Part shown: positions 4,931 to 12,904 of the stretch, piece by piece
Numbering within the stretch: the first letter of the stretch is position 1
How the letters are laid out: each line of letters opens with the position of its first letter
NCBI GenBank assembly: GCA_025355225.1
Contig: JANYAB010000253.1
Location: 1 to 14,357, forward strand
Reading direction: 5' to 3'
Length of the DNA: 14,357 nucleotides
DNA from: Bacteroidota bacterium
GTDB taxonomy: Bacteria > Bacteroidota > Bacteroidia > Sphingobacteriales > Sphingobacteriaceae
The notes under the pieces: model-generated
Databases searched by the model: none
What the model was told of the DNA's origin: nothing
Seen by the model: the letters and a program-made list of their open reading frames with translations, nothing else
Program-made: the position numbers and the translations under genes

Positions 4931-6274
4931 ATGCCGGTTGCAAAACTACCTTTAAATAAACAGCTTGCCTACGCTTGCGGAATGATAGGCTGGAGCATCA
5001 TGACGAATATTATTATCGTGATGCTGCCCTACTTTTACCTGCCGCCATCCAACGCCGGGTTGGTTCCGCTGGTGCCTCAGTTACTATTACTCGGCGTGAT
5101 AAATATCCTGTCTATCATAGCTGCGTCGGGCAGGTTTATTGATGCTTTGTTCGATCCTTTTATTGCCTCCATGAGCGATAAAAGCCAAAATCCAAGAGGC
5201 CGGCGCGTCCCCTTTATGAAATGGGCCATTTTGCCCGCTGTCTTTTTTTGCAGTCTAACCTTTTACCCGCTGGTATTGGGCCAGAGTGGCAGCAACGCGG
5301 CCTGGCTGGCTGCTAATATGACCCTGTTTTTTATGAGCGTTACGGCCTACATTATACCATACAATGCCTTATTACCCGAATTAGCCGGTACCAACGCTGA
5401 AAAAGTAAAGCTATCCTCCTTTCAACAGGCGGGTTTTGTTATTGGTATTGTTATAGCCGCTTTGGTAAACAATTATGCCGATGTTGTTCAGAAAATATTT
5501 CATGTTACCAACCGTGATGCTGCTGTTCAATATACTATATGGGGGCTGTGCATTTTTGCGGGATTGATTATGCTGATACCTGTATTTGCTATTGATGAAC
5601 GAAAATATTCGAGCGGTAAACCTACGCACCTGCCTATTTGGACGGCGATCAAAAGGACTTTCAGCAATTCAAATTTTAAATATTATCTAATTTCCGATTT
5701 TTCCTTTTATATGGCCCTGAGCATTATCTCAAGCGGGCTGCTGTACTTCGTCACCGTACTGCTTGGCCTGCCCGAATCCATGGGCGGTGCATTGATGGGA
5801 GCGATGGTAGTATTTTCTTTGGTTTTTTATCCACTCATTAATTACCTTTCCAAAAAGATCGGTAAAAAGCCGCTTGTATTATTTTCATTTGGTTTGCTAA
5901 GCCTCATTTTTGTGGCGATCTATTTCCTTGGCAAATTTCCGGCTTCCCCTTACGTGCAAGTTTATGCCCTTGTGCTTTGTGCCTCATTTCCTTTGGCCGC
6001 ACTGGGCATTTTGCCCAATGCCATATTAGCCGAGATAGCCCAGGATGATGCAAAAGAGACGGGCGAAAACCGGGAGGGGATGTTTTTCGCAGTAAAGTAT
6101 TTATTTGTAAAAATGGGACAAACATTGGGTATTGCCTTATTTGCCTTTCTCACCGTGTATGGGAAAGACCCCGGCAACGATTACGGCCTGCGATTAAACG
6201 GGGTATGCGGCTTTGCACTTTGCCTAACGGCGTTGATCTTTTTTAGCAGATTCAGGGAGAAACGGGTTGACTAA
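4931..6274 (+). CDS. MFS transporter of the GPH (MelB-like) sugar/cation symporter family
   Basis: The product is 447 residues from the ATG at 4931; a TTG at 4922 is in frame but less likely. About twelve hydrophobic spans are visible. The family signature is clear near residues 54-83: GRFIDALFDPFIASMSDKS followed by RGRRVPFMKW, the cytoplasmic loop of MelB-type symporters with the conserved aspartates and the GRR turn. This is an inner-membrane secondary transporter coupled to Na+ or H+. The substrate cannot be read from the sequence. GPH transporters of this type recur beside CFA/amine-oxidase lipid clusters in proteobacteria, as I recall also in the Rhodobacter SigE-controlled set. A lipid-linked substrate is therefore worth considering, even though it is transcribed towards the lipid operon rather than with it. 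Only 62 bases separate the two convergent gene ends. Confidence 0.88.
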   Translation: MPVAKLPLNKQLAYACGMIGWSIMTNIIIVMLPYFYLPPSNAGLVPLVPQLLLLGVINILSIIAASGRFIDALFDPFIASMSDKSQNPRGRRVPFMKWAILPAVFFCSLTFYPLVLGQSGSNAAWLAANMTLFFMSVTAYIIPYNALLPELAGTNAEKVKLSSFQQAGFVIGIVIAALVNNYADVVQKIFHVTNRDAAVQYTIWGLCIFAGLIMLIPVFAIDERKYSSGKPTHLPIWTAIKRTFSNSNFKYYLISDFSFYMALSIISSGLLYFVTVLLGLPESMGGALMGAMVVFSLVFYPLINYLSKKIGKKPLVLFSFGLLSLIFVAIYFLGKFPASPYVQVYALVLCASFPLAALGILPNAILAEIAQDDAKETGENREGMFFAVKYLFVKMGQTLGIALFAFLTVYGKDPGNDYGLRLNGVCGFALCLTALIFFSRFREKRVD

Positions 6275-6330
6275 GTTGTAATGCTTTGAATTTATAAATC
6301 AACTACTCACCTAATCCAACTTAATCAACC
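6265..6330. terminator. Inverted repeat between convergent genes, possible bidirectional terminator
   Basis: GGTTGACTAAGTTG (6265-6278) is the reverse complement of CAACTTAATCAACC (6317-6330) at 13 of 14 positions, with 38 bases between. The loop holds a further near-palindrome around TTGAATTTATAAATCAA. The left arm includes the transporter's TAA stop. There is no clear T-tract, so a role in ending both transcripts is only plausible. Confidence 0.4.
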
Positions 6331-6336
6331 ACCCAC

Positions 6337-7575
6337 CTAACGAGTAACGTTATTAGGCCTCGAATAAACCAACTGCATTACGTTAATATTGCGCATCTCA
6401 AATGCCGCCTCGCAATAGCAAAGGTAGTAGTTCCATTTGCGAATGAATGTATCATCAAAGCCCAATGATCTTACGGTTGATAGGTTCGCATTAAACTGGT
6501 CGAACCACAGCTTTAAAGTTATGGCATAGTGTAAGCCAATATCTTTCAGGTCGACCATGGTTAGGTCGCCGGTGCGGTTTATCGCGCCATTAATGGCCGA
6601 TATTGATGGAAGTAAAGTGCCGGGGAAAATATGCTTTTGTATCCAGTCCACCCCCCTGCGTAAACTCTCATATCTTGAATCAGGTGAGGTGATGACTTGT
6701 ATAGCCAATATGCCGTTTTTCTTCAGCAGGTCCTGGCACTTTCTAAAATAAACATCGAGGTAATTGTGCCCCACGGCCTCCAGCATTTCTATCGACACAA
6801 TCTTATCATACTGGCCCTGCATTAGCCTATAGTCCTGCATAATGATGTTTACCCGGTTGCTCAACCCCTCCGCCTCGACGCGTTCCCTGGCCAATTTATG
6901 CTGCTCTGCCGATATGGTCAACGACGTTACTTTGCAGCCGTAGTTTTTAGCCATGTATATGGCATTGCCACCCCAACCGCTGCCAATTTCAAGCACATGG
7001 TCGGTAGGTTTTAGACGCAGTTGCCCGCACAAACGCTCGTACTTGGCTAACTGGGCCTCTTCCAAACTTAAGCCATCCTTATAAAAATAGGCGCTTGAAT
7101 AAGTCATGGAAGGATCAAGAAAGCTTGCAAAAAAATCGTTGTTCAGGTCGTAATGCGCGGAAATGTTTTTCCTGGAGCCATCAATGGAATTAGCTTTTTT
7201 ATAATGGGCAATTTTGTTAAACCATTTTAACAAGTTGAGTGCAAAAGTCTGCGTTTTGCTTCCGGATAACCCTGGTGCTTTTTCGATGTTCAGCAATACC
7301 CATTTAATTACGTTGGTAATGTTATCGGTATCCCACAGGCCGTCCACATAAGCCTCACCGAATCCTATATCGCCAAAAAGGATAACCTGCTTATAAAACT
7401 CATTGCTCTTGATAACGATACGCGCTGCGATGCTTCCTTCGCCATTCCCCATCGTAATTTGTTCACCAGCCGGAAGGGTAAGATAAAGATTACCCTTATC
7501 CATGGCCGACAGGAATTTCAAAACGATATCCTGGTAAAAACCATTTTTTTTAACAAGGGTTAGTGAATTCGGCAT
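6337..7575 (-). CDS. cfa: Cyclopropane-fatty-acyl-phospholipid synthase family methyltransferase (CFA type)
   Basis: The product is 412 residues, typical for the family (E. coli Cfa has 382). The N-terminal lipid-binding part (about 1-130) includes GDIGFGEAYVDGLWD. The SAM-dependent methyltransferase core follows: HYDLNNDFF (141-149), DPSMTYSSAYF (154-164), SAM motif I VLEIGSGWGG (194-203), SIEMLEAVGH (261-270) with the Glu that binds bicarbonate in E. coli Cfa, and WIQKHIFPGTLLPS (311-324). It transfers a methyl or methylene group from SAM to the double bond of a phospholipid acyl chain at the membrane. The Cys of the usual YSCAY motif is Ser here. It is the last gene of the operon, 45 bases after DUF1365. 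The product could be a cyclopropane, a methyl-branched or a methylene chain; sequence alone does not decide. Confidence 0.88.
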   Translation of the reverse strand: MPNSLTLVKKNGFYQDIVLKFLSAMDKGNLYLTLPAGEQITMGNGEGSIAARIVIKSNEFYKQVILFGDIGFGEAYVDGLWDTDNITNVIKWVLLNIEKAPGLSGSKTQTFALNLLKWFNKIAHYKKANSIDGSRKNISAHYDLNNDFFASFLDPSMTYSSAYFYKDGLSLEEAQLAKYERLCGQLRLKPTDHVLEIGSGWGGNAIYMAKNYGCKVTSLTISAEQHKLARERVEAEGLSNRVNIIMQDYRLMQGQYDKIVSIEMLEAVGHNYLDVYFRKCQDLLKKNGILAIQVITSPDSRYESLRRGVDWIQKHIFPGTLLPSISAINGAINRTGDLTMVDLKDIGLHYAITLKLWFDQFNANLSTVRSLGFDDTFIRKWNYYLCYCEAAFEMRNINVMQLVYSRPNNVTR

Positions 7576-7620
7576 GGCAGTATTCTTTGTTTTTTTACTA
7601 CGTACGGATTTTATCGGTTA

Positions 7621-8442
7621 TTAGGTTTTTTCGGTTATATAATTTGATTTGTAGGGTCTGTAAACTTCTTTTTGCAATTCCTTGTCCGCATCCTTTTTGT
7701 GGAATGGGAGTTTCTTCAACCAAAGCTTAAATGCCTGCCAGTGTATCAGGCTGATAACCTTTAAAGTAATTAACGGAAAGCTAATAAAATAAATCAACAG
7801 ATTTGCATCGGTCAAAGGTTTCCGGTTTCCGCTTAATGTGCTGATAAAAAACCGTTTACCCTGCTGGTCAAAATCATCTATCCTAATTTGCAGTTTCTCA
7901 TCCGGGACCTGCAAATCAAAATCGAAATTGGTATCCATGTCAATAAACGGCGAAACGTAAAAAAGCTTGGCCGTATTTAGTTTATAATGACCATCCTGTT
8001 TGGTTTCGGTCCCTAAGAAATAAGGCTTCATTTCGCGAAAGGTATTGCAGACTTCCACAATGGAACAAAGCGGCTGGTCATCCTTATCATAACAAAAATA
8101 AAAAGAAATAGGGTTAAATTGATACCCTAAGGTACATAAATTTGTAAGCACCATAATGCGACCTGCACCGAGAACAACACCTTGCGTTTGCAGGTAATCT
8201 GTAATATGGCTCCGAATGTTTTTTGAAGTATCCGGCTTTTCCTTAGGCAACTGCAAATGGTCTTTATCTCTGAAATTGAAAAGATTGAACCCGTTGCGGC
8301 TCATAAATTTCATTTGCCTGTCCAGCGTATCAATTTCGTCCAAATCCAGATAAAACATAAAGACATTGTAATGGAACTGATGCTTTTTGGGCGCCAGGCG
8401 GTTGTGCATTACACGGGCTTTATATAAGCAAGAGTTTGCCAT
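7621..8442 (-). CDS. DUF1365 domain protein of the CFA/amine-oxidase lipid cluster
   Basis: The product is 273 residues. The N-terminus SCLYKARVMHNRLAPKKHQFHY followed by FYLDLDE is the family's standard opening. The hallmark GYQFNPISFYFCYD (106-119) and EVCNTFREMKPYF (130-142) follow. A hydrophobic stretch near residues 205-235 may lie in or on the membrane. The biochemical function of DUF1365 is not known to me. It nearly always travels with the FAD amine-oxidase-like and CFA genes, as here (15 bases after the FAD gene, 45 before the CFA gene), and is fused between those domains in plant cyclopropane synthases. It is therefore likely to act on the same acyl chain or to assemble the other two enzymes. 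Confidence 0.9.
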   Translation of the reverse strand: MANSCLYKARVMHNRLAPKKHQFHYNVFMFYLDLDEIDTLDRQMKFMSRNGFNLFNFRDKDHLQLPKEKPDTSKNIRSHITDYLQTQGVVLGAGRIMVLTNLCTLGYQFNPISFYFCYDKDDQPLCSIVEVCNTFREMKPYFLGTETKQDGHYKLNTAKLFYVSPFIDMDTNFDFDLQVPDEKLQIRIDDFDQQGKRFFISTLSGNRKPLTDANLLIYFISFPLITLKVISLIHWQAFKLWLKKLPFHKKDADKELQKEVYRPYKSNYITEKT

Positions 8443-8457
8443 AAGTGAATATACGAA

Positions 8458-9744
8458 TTAAACAGGTGGATCGATTAGCGTATCTTCATAAACCGCCTTA
8501 CCCAACAATTGCGAACACAAATTCACCGCGCTTGCAAATGCATCCTCATGAAAACCATATTTAAAATAACTGCCGCAAAAATAAACCGGCCCGTTCTGAT
8601 TTAAAGTATGCAATTGTGCCTGGGCATTTATGGCCTGTACATCAAATAAAGGATGCTCATAATCGATCTCTTTGATGATCTTTTTCTCATCCAGGTTATC
8701 ATGCGGGTTGATGGAAACAAAATAATTCTTCTTTTCAGACACTTGCTGCAGGCTGTTCATCCAGTAAATGGTGCTTGGGAGCAATTTGCTTCCGTCTGCT
8801 TGTATGCGGTAGTTCCAGCTGCTCCATGCCAGTTTTGTTTTAGGCATCGTATTTTCATCCGTATGCAGGACTGCTTTGTTATATTGATATTTGAACGGAG
8901 CTAACAGTTTTTGCTCCTCGTTTGTTGGCTGATCTAATAGAGCCAGGGCCTGGTCTCCGTGGGTAGCGATGATCACCCTGTCAAATGTCTCTTCAGATCC
9001 GTCCGAGGCACTAACGATCACTTTCACATCCCGGCGGGATACCTTTACAGCTTTCCGGTTGATATAGATCCTGTCTTTAAACGGCTTGATCAGCAACTCC
9101 CGGTAGGATTGGCTGCCCTTATCCAAAGTGTACCATTGATGCTGTGTATCCAGCCCCAAAAAACCATGATTTTGAAAGAAACGGATAAGGGTTACTACTG
9201 GAAAATCCAGAATCTGCTCCATCGGCGTCGACCATACTGCTGAACTCATCGGCACCAGGTATTTCCAAAGCATATCTTCGCTATAGCCAAATTCTTTAAT
9301 GTATTGCCCAATAGAGTAATCAGCATAGCGGGGATTGTCCAGTATTTGAACGCTTTCCTTATTAAAACGGCCTATCTGCATCAGCATTTTGATGTAAGGA
9401 ATGTTAAAAATATTCTTGCGCTGTGCAAACAAATGATTGATACTGGAGCCGCTGTATTCCAGGCCGCTGGGAACATGCTGAACGCTAAACGACATCTCTG
9501 TCCTTTTAACGGGGGCACCCAGTTCCGCAAAAAGCTTGCATAGATTAGGATACGTTTTATAGTTAAAAACCATAAAGCCGGTGTCTACATAAACTGGTTT
9601 GCCGTCCTCATTCACAGTCACCGTATTGGTATGCCCGCCAACATAATCGTTCTGTTCATAAAGGGTGAGGTCATCGTGCTGGTGCAAAAAATGCCCGCAG
9701 CCCATACCCGCGATACCTGTCCCTATAATGGCTGTTTTTAGCAT
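8458..9744 (-). CDS. FAD-dependent amine-oxidase-like oxidoreductase (COG2907 type) of lipid modification
   Basis: The product is 428 residues. An N-terminal dinucleotide-binding fold shows GTGIAG (8-13), then an acidic residue at E30 in LTLYEQN and the GGHTNTV loop. The C-terminus carries the FAD-contact motif GPVYFCGSYFKYGFHEDAFASA. The middle has the DKGSQSYRELLI and VIIATHGDQAL segments of this subgroup. The group is called amine oxidase or NAD/FAD-binding by homology, but its members cluster with CFA synthases. One role proposed in furan-fatty-acid bacteria is desaturation of the methylated acyl chain (UfaD-like); equivalence is inference. It starts one base after... the stop of the upstream esterase gene is separated from this ATG by a single base, so translation is probably coupled: the esterase gene lies downstream on the map but its reading frame ends at 9746. 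Confidence 0.88.
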   Translation of the reverse strand: MLKTAIIGTGIAGMGCGHFLHQHDDLTLYEQNDYVGGHTNTVTVNEDGKPVYVDTGFMVFNYKTYPNLCKLFAELGAPVKRTEMSFSVQHVPSGLEYSGSSINHLFAQRKNIFNIPYIKMLMQIGRFNKESVQILDNPRYADYSIGQYIKEFGYSEDMLWKYLVPMSSAVWSTPMEQILDFPVVTLIRFFQNHGFLGLDTQHQWYTLDKGSQSYRELLIKPFKDRIYINRKAVKVSRRDVKVIVSASDGSEETFDRVIIATHGDQALALLDQPTNEEQKLLAPFKYQYNKAVLHTDENTMPKTKLAWSSWNYRIQADGSKLLPSTIYWMNSLQQVSEKKNYFVSINPHDNLDEKKIIKEIDYEHPLFDVQAINAQAQLHTLNQNGPVYFCGSYFKYGFHEDAFASAVNLCSQLLGKAVYEDTLIDPPV

Positions 9745-9745
9745 A

Positions 9746-10882
9746 TCACTTGGTTACAGCGTTTAAAAACCGCTCAACCGCATACGTGGACAACTGCCCG
9801 CCCGGCCCGTTCAGGTTGTAGTCAAATCCGTGCGTTGCCCAGGGCAGCTCGAGCCAATAGTGCTTTACATCGTTCTCCTGTAATTTCGCATTTAAACGCC
9901 GACTGTGTTCAATGGAAACCAGCACGTCATTGGTGCCGTGTATGATGAGCGTTGGAACAGTGGTTTTATCAACAAACTCAATTGGCGAACTTGCAGCGTA
10001 TTTTTGAGGTATTTTGGAGTAAGGCCCTCCCAGGTAAGCCTCCATCACCCCCCGGCTATCCATAACCAAAGGATTGGATGGAACAGAATACCCCCATACC
10101 ATATCGGCCGGGCCATAAAAATCAATAGCGCCTTTTATCCCCTTATCATGCAACGTATAAGCGGCTAACAACACAATTTGCGCCCCTGCCGACCGCCCCA
10201 GCAAAACAAAATTACTGGTATCGATATGCAATTCGTCCGCATGCTTCCGGAAATAGTCCAGGGCATTTTTTATATCTTCTATCGGGGCAGGGTTTTTGTA
10301 TTTTGGGGCAAGGCGATAATTTATTGCTGCAACATTATAACCCGCTTTGGCCAGGTAGCTATTGAGCCCGGGCAATTGCTTGCTGTCGCCGCTGCTCCAG
10401 GAACCACCGTGAACCACTATTACGCAAGGCCTTTTACCCAATATTTTTGAAGGAAAAAAATCAAGTGCTAAAGAGGTGTCCTTATAGGTTACATAAGTAA
10501 TCGCATGACTGCTTACTTCATCTTTAGGCGATAATTTGAATAATTTGTCAAAATCGAATGGCTGTGTATCATCCTTTTCTGATGCTATACTTTGAAGGCT
10601 AAAAGCTTCAGCAAGATGTTGCGCGAGGTGCCTTGAGATAAGGTAAGATCTTAAAATGGGTGAAATGAATAGGAGCAGTGCAATAATACCAATTACACTC
10701 CCCGCAAGCTGGTATTTTCCAACCCAAAGACCGGCGAACAAAACAACAACAGTAATACTGGCAAATATCAATGGAAACTCAGTAATCGCTATCGCCAGCA
10801 GCCACAAAGGATAAGCTGGCGCTCTTAGTACAGCCAGCAGGGAAATAAGGAATATTATAATGATAATTACTAATCTTATCAT
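9746..10882 (-). CDS. Membrane-anchored alpha/beta hydrolase (HSL/esterase type)
   Basis: The product is 378 residues. Three hydrophobic segments in the first 80 or so residues anchor it, an unusual addition to this esterase family. The catalytic domain shows the oxyanion motif HGGSW (158-162), the nucleophile elbow GRSAG with Ser231, Asp319 in HGTNDVLV and His351 in WATHGFD, which is a complete triad. The HGG motif and domain order match hormone-sensitive-lipase/carboxylesterase proteins. Its ATG overlaps the stop of the CNMT-like methyltransferase gene as ATGA (10882-10879), and it ends one base before the FAD gene, so it is embedded in the lipid operon. Hydrolysis of an ester in a membrane lipid is the natural inference; the substrate is unknown. 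Confidence 0.87.
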   Translation of the reverse strand: MIRLVIIIIIFLISLLAVLRAPAYPLWLLAIAITEFPLIFASITVVVLFAGLWVGKYQLAGSVIGIIALLLFISPILRSYLISRHLAQHLAEAFSLQSIASEKDDTQPFDFDKLFKLSPKDEVSSHAITYVTYKDTSLALDFFPSKILGKRPCVIVVHGGSWSSGDSKQLPGLNSYLAKAGYNVAAINYRLAPKYKNPAPIEDIKNALDYFRKHADELHIDTSNFVLLGRSAGAQIVLLAAYTLHDKGIKGAIDFYGPADMVWGYSVPSNPLVMDSRGVMEAYLGGPYSKIPQKYAASSPIEFVDKTTVPTLIIHGTNDVLVSIEHSRRLNAKLQENDVKHYWLELPWATHGFDYNLNGPGGQLSTYAVERFLNAVTK

Positions 10883-11913
10883 GCCCCGGTTTTATGAAAT
10901 AAATAATGACTTACCATCCACTCGTTCCCCTTGTTATAGTTCCATAGCTCGGCGCAGGCCATATAAAACAGGCGCCAGTAAACCCACCATTTTACAGCTT
11001 GTTCTTTGCCATAAACCGCTTCAAACAATGGCATAATCTCCTTCTTGTGCGCTTCCATATTTTTCAACCAGGCTTCGGATGTTTTGGCGTAGTGGGTACC
11101 GCTTACATGCCAATGGTTTTCGACTGTTAAATGGTCATTAAAGTAAAAAAACAGGTCATCGCTAGGCATAATGCCACCGGTGAAAAAGTATTTGCTCATC
11201 CAGTCGGTATCATCTTTTACCTCGAACAAATAAGCATATTCTTTATGGGTAAAGATGTGAATGAACACTTTTCCATCCGGTTTTAAGAATGAGGCCACCT
11301 TTTGCATCAGCAACTGGTAATTTCGCATGTGTTCAAACATCTCAACTGATACGATCCGGTCAAACTGATCATCGATGCTGAATGTATTCATATCCGCAGT
11401 AATAACCACCAGGTTTTTTATACCGCGTTCCTTAGCTTTTCCGTCGATGAACATTTTTTGCGTGCGCGAATTGGACACCACTTTAAATATGCTTTTTGGG
11501 AATTTTGCCGCCATATATAAAGACAGCGAACCCCAGCCGCAGCCCAACTCCAACACCTGCTGGTCGTTCCGCAATCCGGCACGTAGACAGGTTAGCGCCA
11601 GCATATCATCTTCGGAGGTATCAATATCAGTAACCCCATCTTTCCAGTAACCGCTTGAATATTTTAGATTTTTACCCAGGCAATATTGATAAAACTGAGT
11701 GGGAACTTCATAGTGCTGCTGATTGGCTTCCATGGTGTTTACAGCAATGGGTGACGCTTTTAGCTGTGTGATCAACGTCATCAGATGCGCTTGTTGAGCC
11801 TCAACACCGCCTTTGTTTTCATCGTCCAAACGCTGTTTTAATAATTTACGAATACCCTTGCGAAGCAGAATATCAGGTACCTTGTTTTGCTCAATCAGTT
11901 TATCGTACCACAT
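10879..11913 (-). CDS. CFA-family SAM methyltransferase, coclaurine N-methyltransferase (CNMT)-like
   Basis: The product is 344 residues. Key segments are TMEANQQHYEVP (60-71), KYSSGYWKDG (84-93), SAM motif I LELGCGWGSLS (121-131), the EMFEHM helix (191-196), KYFFTGGIMPS (241-251) and a WWVYWRLFYMACAELW region near the end. The wording of these motifs, above all FFTGGIMPS and NEWMVSHYLF, is that of plant coclaurine N-methyltransferases and their bacterial relatives, not of E. coli Cfa. The N-terminal lipid-binding domain of true Cfa is replaced by a short helical segment. Bacterial members are not expected to make alkaloids; a lipid or small amphiphile is the likely acceptor, inferred from the operon. 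It overlaps the esterase gene by four bases. Confidence 0.87.
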   Translation of the reverse strand: MWYDKLIEQNKVPDILLRKGIRKLLKQRLDDENKGGVEAQQAHLMTLITQLKASPIAVNTMEANQQHYEVPTQFYQYCLGKNLKYSSGYWKDGVTDIDTSEDDMLALTCLRAGLRNDQQVLELGCGWGSLSLYMAAKFPKSIFKVVSNSRTQKMFIDGKAKERGIKNLVVITADMNTFSIDDQFDRIVSVEMFEHMRNYQLLMQKVASFLKPDGKVFIHIFTHKEYAYLFEVKDDTDWMSKYFFTGGIMPSDDLFFYFNDHLTVENHWHVSGTHYAKTSEAWLKNMEAHKKEIMPLFEAVYGKEQAVKWWVYWRLFYMACAELWNYNKGNEWMVSHYLFHKTGA

Positions 11914-11952
11914 TTTTAGGTTAGACGTTTTACGGAGTGCTTTTTAGGTTAG
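11913..11952. repeat. 28-base-spaced direct repeat at the CNMT-like gene start
   Basis: TTTTTAGGTTAG occurs at 11913-11924 and again at 11941-11952. Each copy is followed on the plus strand by a TTTACGG-like sequence (11929-11935 and 11967-11973). On the minus strand the copy nearer the gene ends at its start codon (CTAACCTAAAAATG). It looks like a small tandem duplication of the translation-start leader or a paired binding site. The rest of 11953-12061 is AT-rich with no gene. Confidence 0.5.
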
Positions 11953-12061
11953 CTTTTTTTTAGATAGTTTACGGTTTTATAGCCTTGCCGGATTGTTGAA
12001 AGATAAAAAATCGTTCAATAAAATTGAGAAAAAACAAACTGCCAACCACAATGATTAAAAT

Positions 12062-12895
12062 TCAATGTACAATTCTTTTCAGGGAATCTAAATATACAGG
12101 GTTTCTGTCCATATAAGCATGCCCCGCACCCTTTAGCGTAATCAACTCATCTCCGGGTTTAAAAAATGCCTTAAGCTTCTCCGATGAACCATAATAGAAC
12201 ATTTTATCTTCATCACCATGGAAAATAAATACCGGAACGGTTGTTTGCTTCAGAAATTGCCAGGTATTGAAATGAAACGCAATTTTAGTAGTATCGAAAG
12301 AAGGTCGTAAATGATGTATCGCATCTGGCAGACTATAATACGGGGCCTGCAAAATAAGTTCTTTTGGACGGTTATTTGCTGCTAAAAATGCTGCGGGGCC
12401 TGACCCTATTGAATAACCCAGGACGATTATCTTATCCTCGCTGTAACTCTGTTTTAAATAATTGTATGCTTCCTGCATATCACTATACAATTGGGCCTCA
12501 TTTTGAATAAAACCTTCACTTTTCCCATATCCTCTATAATCAAGGAGAAATAAGTCGTAATGCAGGCTGGTGTAAGTTTTCGCCATATTACCCCATTTAT
12601 CTATTCCACCGGTATTACCGTGCAAATATAAAATCACCCCTTTTGAAGAATCAGATTTAAACAATACAGCGTTTAGCCGGATACTATCTTTTGTTTTGAT
12701 CGTAATTTCAATGAATTTATCGGGGAAATTGTATTTGTAGTTTTCAGGGAGCTTTTCTCCCGGGAAAAAAAATTTAACTTGCTTTTGAGAAGGGTCGCTT
12801 TGAGTTTGTGCGAAACAGTAATTAAATGTTAAACTGAGTAAAAGCAAAGCGGTTGCAAAAATTGCCAGTTTTTTTATCATGTGTTCCTTGATCAT
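12062..12895 (-). CDS. Secreted alpha/beta hydrolase (BEM46/ABHD13-like)
   Basis: The product is 277 residues from 12895; a second in-frame ATG at 12880 (MIKKLAIF) gives a more typical signal peptide and may be the true start. The signal sequence ends near YCFAQ, without a good lipobox. The hydrolase core has HGNTGG (92-97, oxyanion), DYRGYGKSEG, the nucleophile elbow GYSIGSG with Ser162, Asp230 in HGDEDKMF and His259 in GAGHAYM, so the triad is complete. It should act in the periplasm or on the outer face. It lies 9 bases after the DUF1295 gene and 148 bases before the CNMT-like gene, so it belongs with DUF1295. Substrate unknown; peptidase or thioesterase activity cannot be excluded. Confidence 0.85.
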   Translation of the reverse strand: MIKEHMIKKLAIFATALLLLSLTFNYCFAQTQSDPSQKQVKFFFPGEKLPENYKYNFPDKFIEITIKTKDSIRLNAVLFKSDSSKGVILYLHGNTGGIDKWGNMAKTYTSLHYDLFLLDYRGYGKSEGFIQNEAQLYSDMQEAYNYLKQSYSEDKIIVLGYSIGSGPAAFLAANNRPKELILQAPYYSLPDAIHHLRPSFDTTKIAFHFNTWQFLKQTTVPVFIFHGDEDKMFYYGSSEKLKAFFKPGDELITLKGAGHAYMDRNPVYLDSLKRIVH

Positions 12896-12904
12896 TTCAA
12901 ATGT

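Noticed and set aside
8458..9746. Wording of the gap between the FAD gene and the esterase gene
   Set aside because: For clarity: the minus-strand esterase is transcribed first and its stop codon (9748-9746) is separated by one base (9745) from the ATG of the FAD gene (9744-9742); the esterase is therefore upstream in transcription, and any wording that suggests otherwise should be disregarded.
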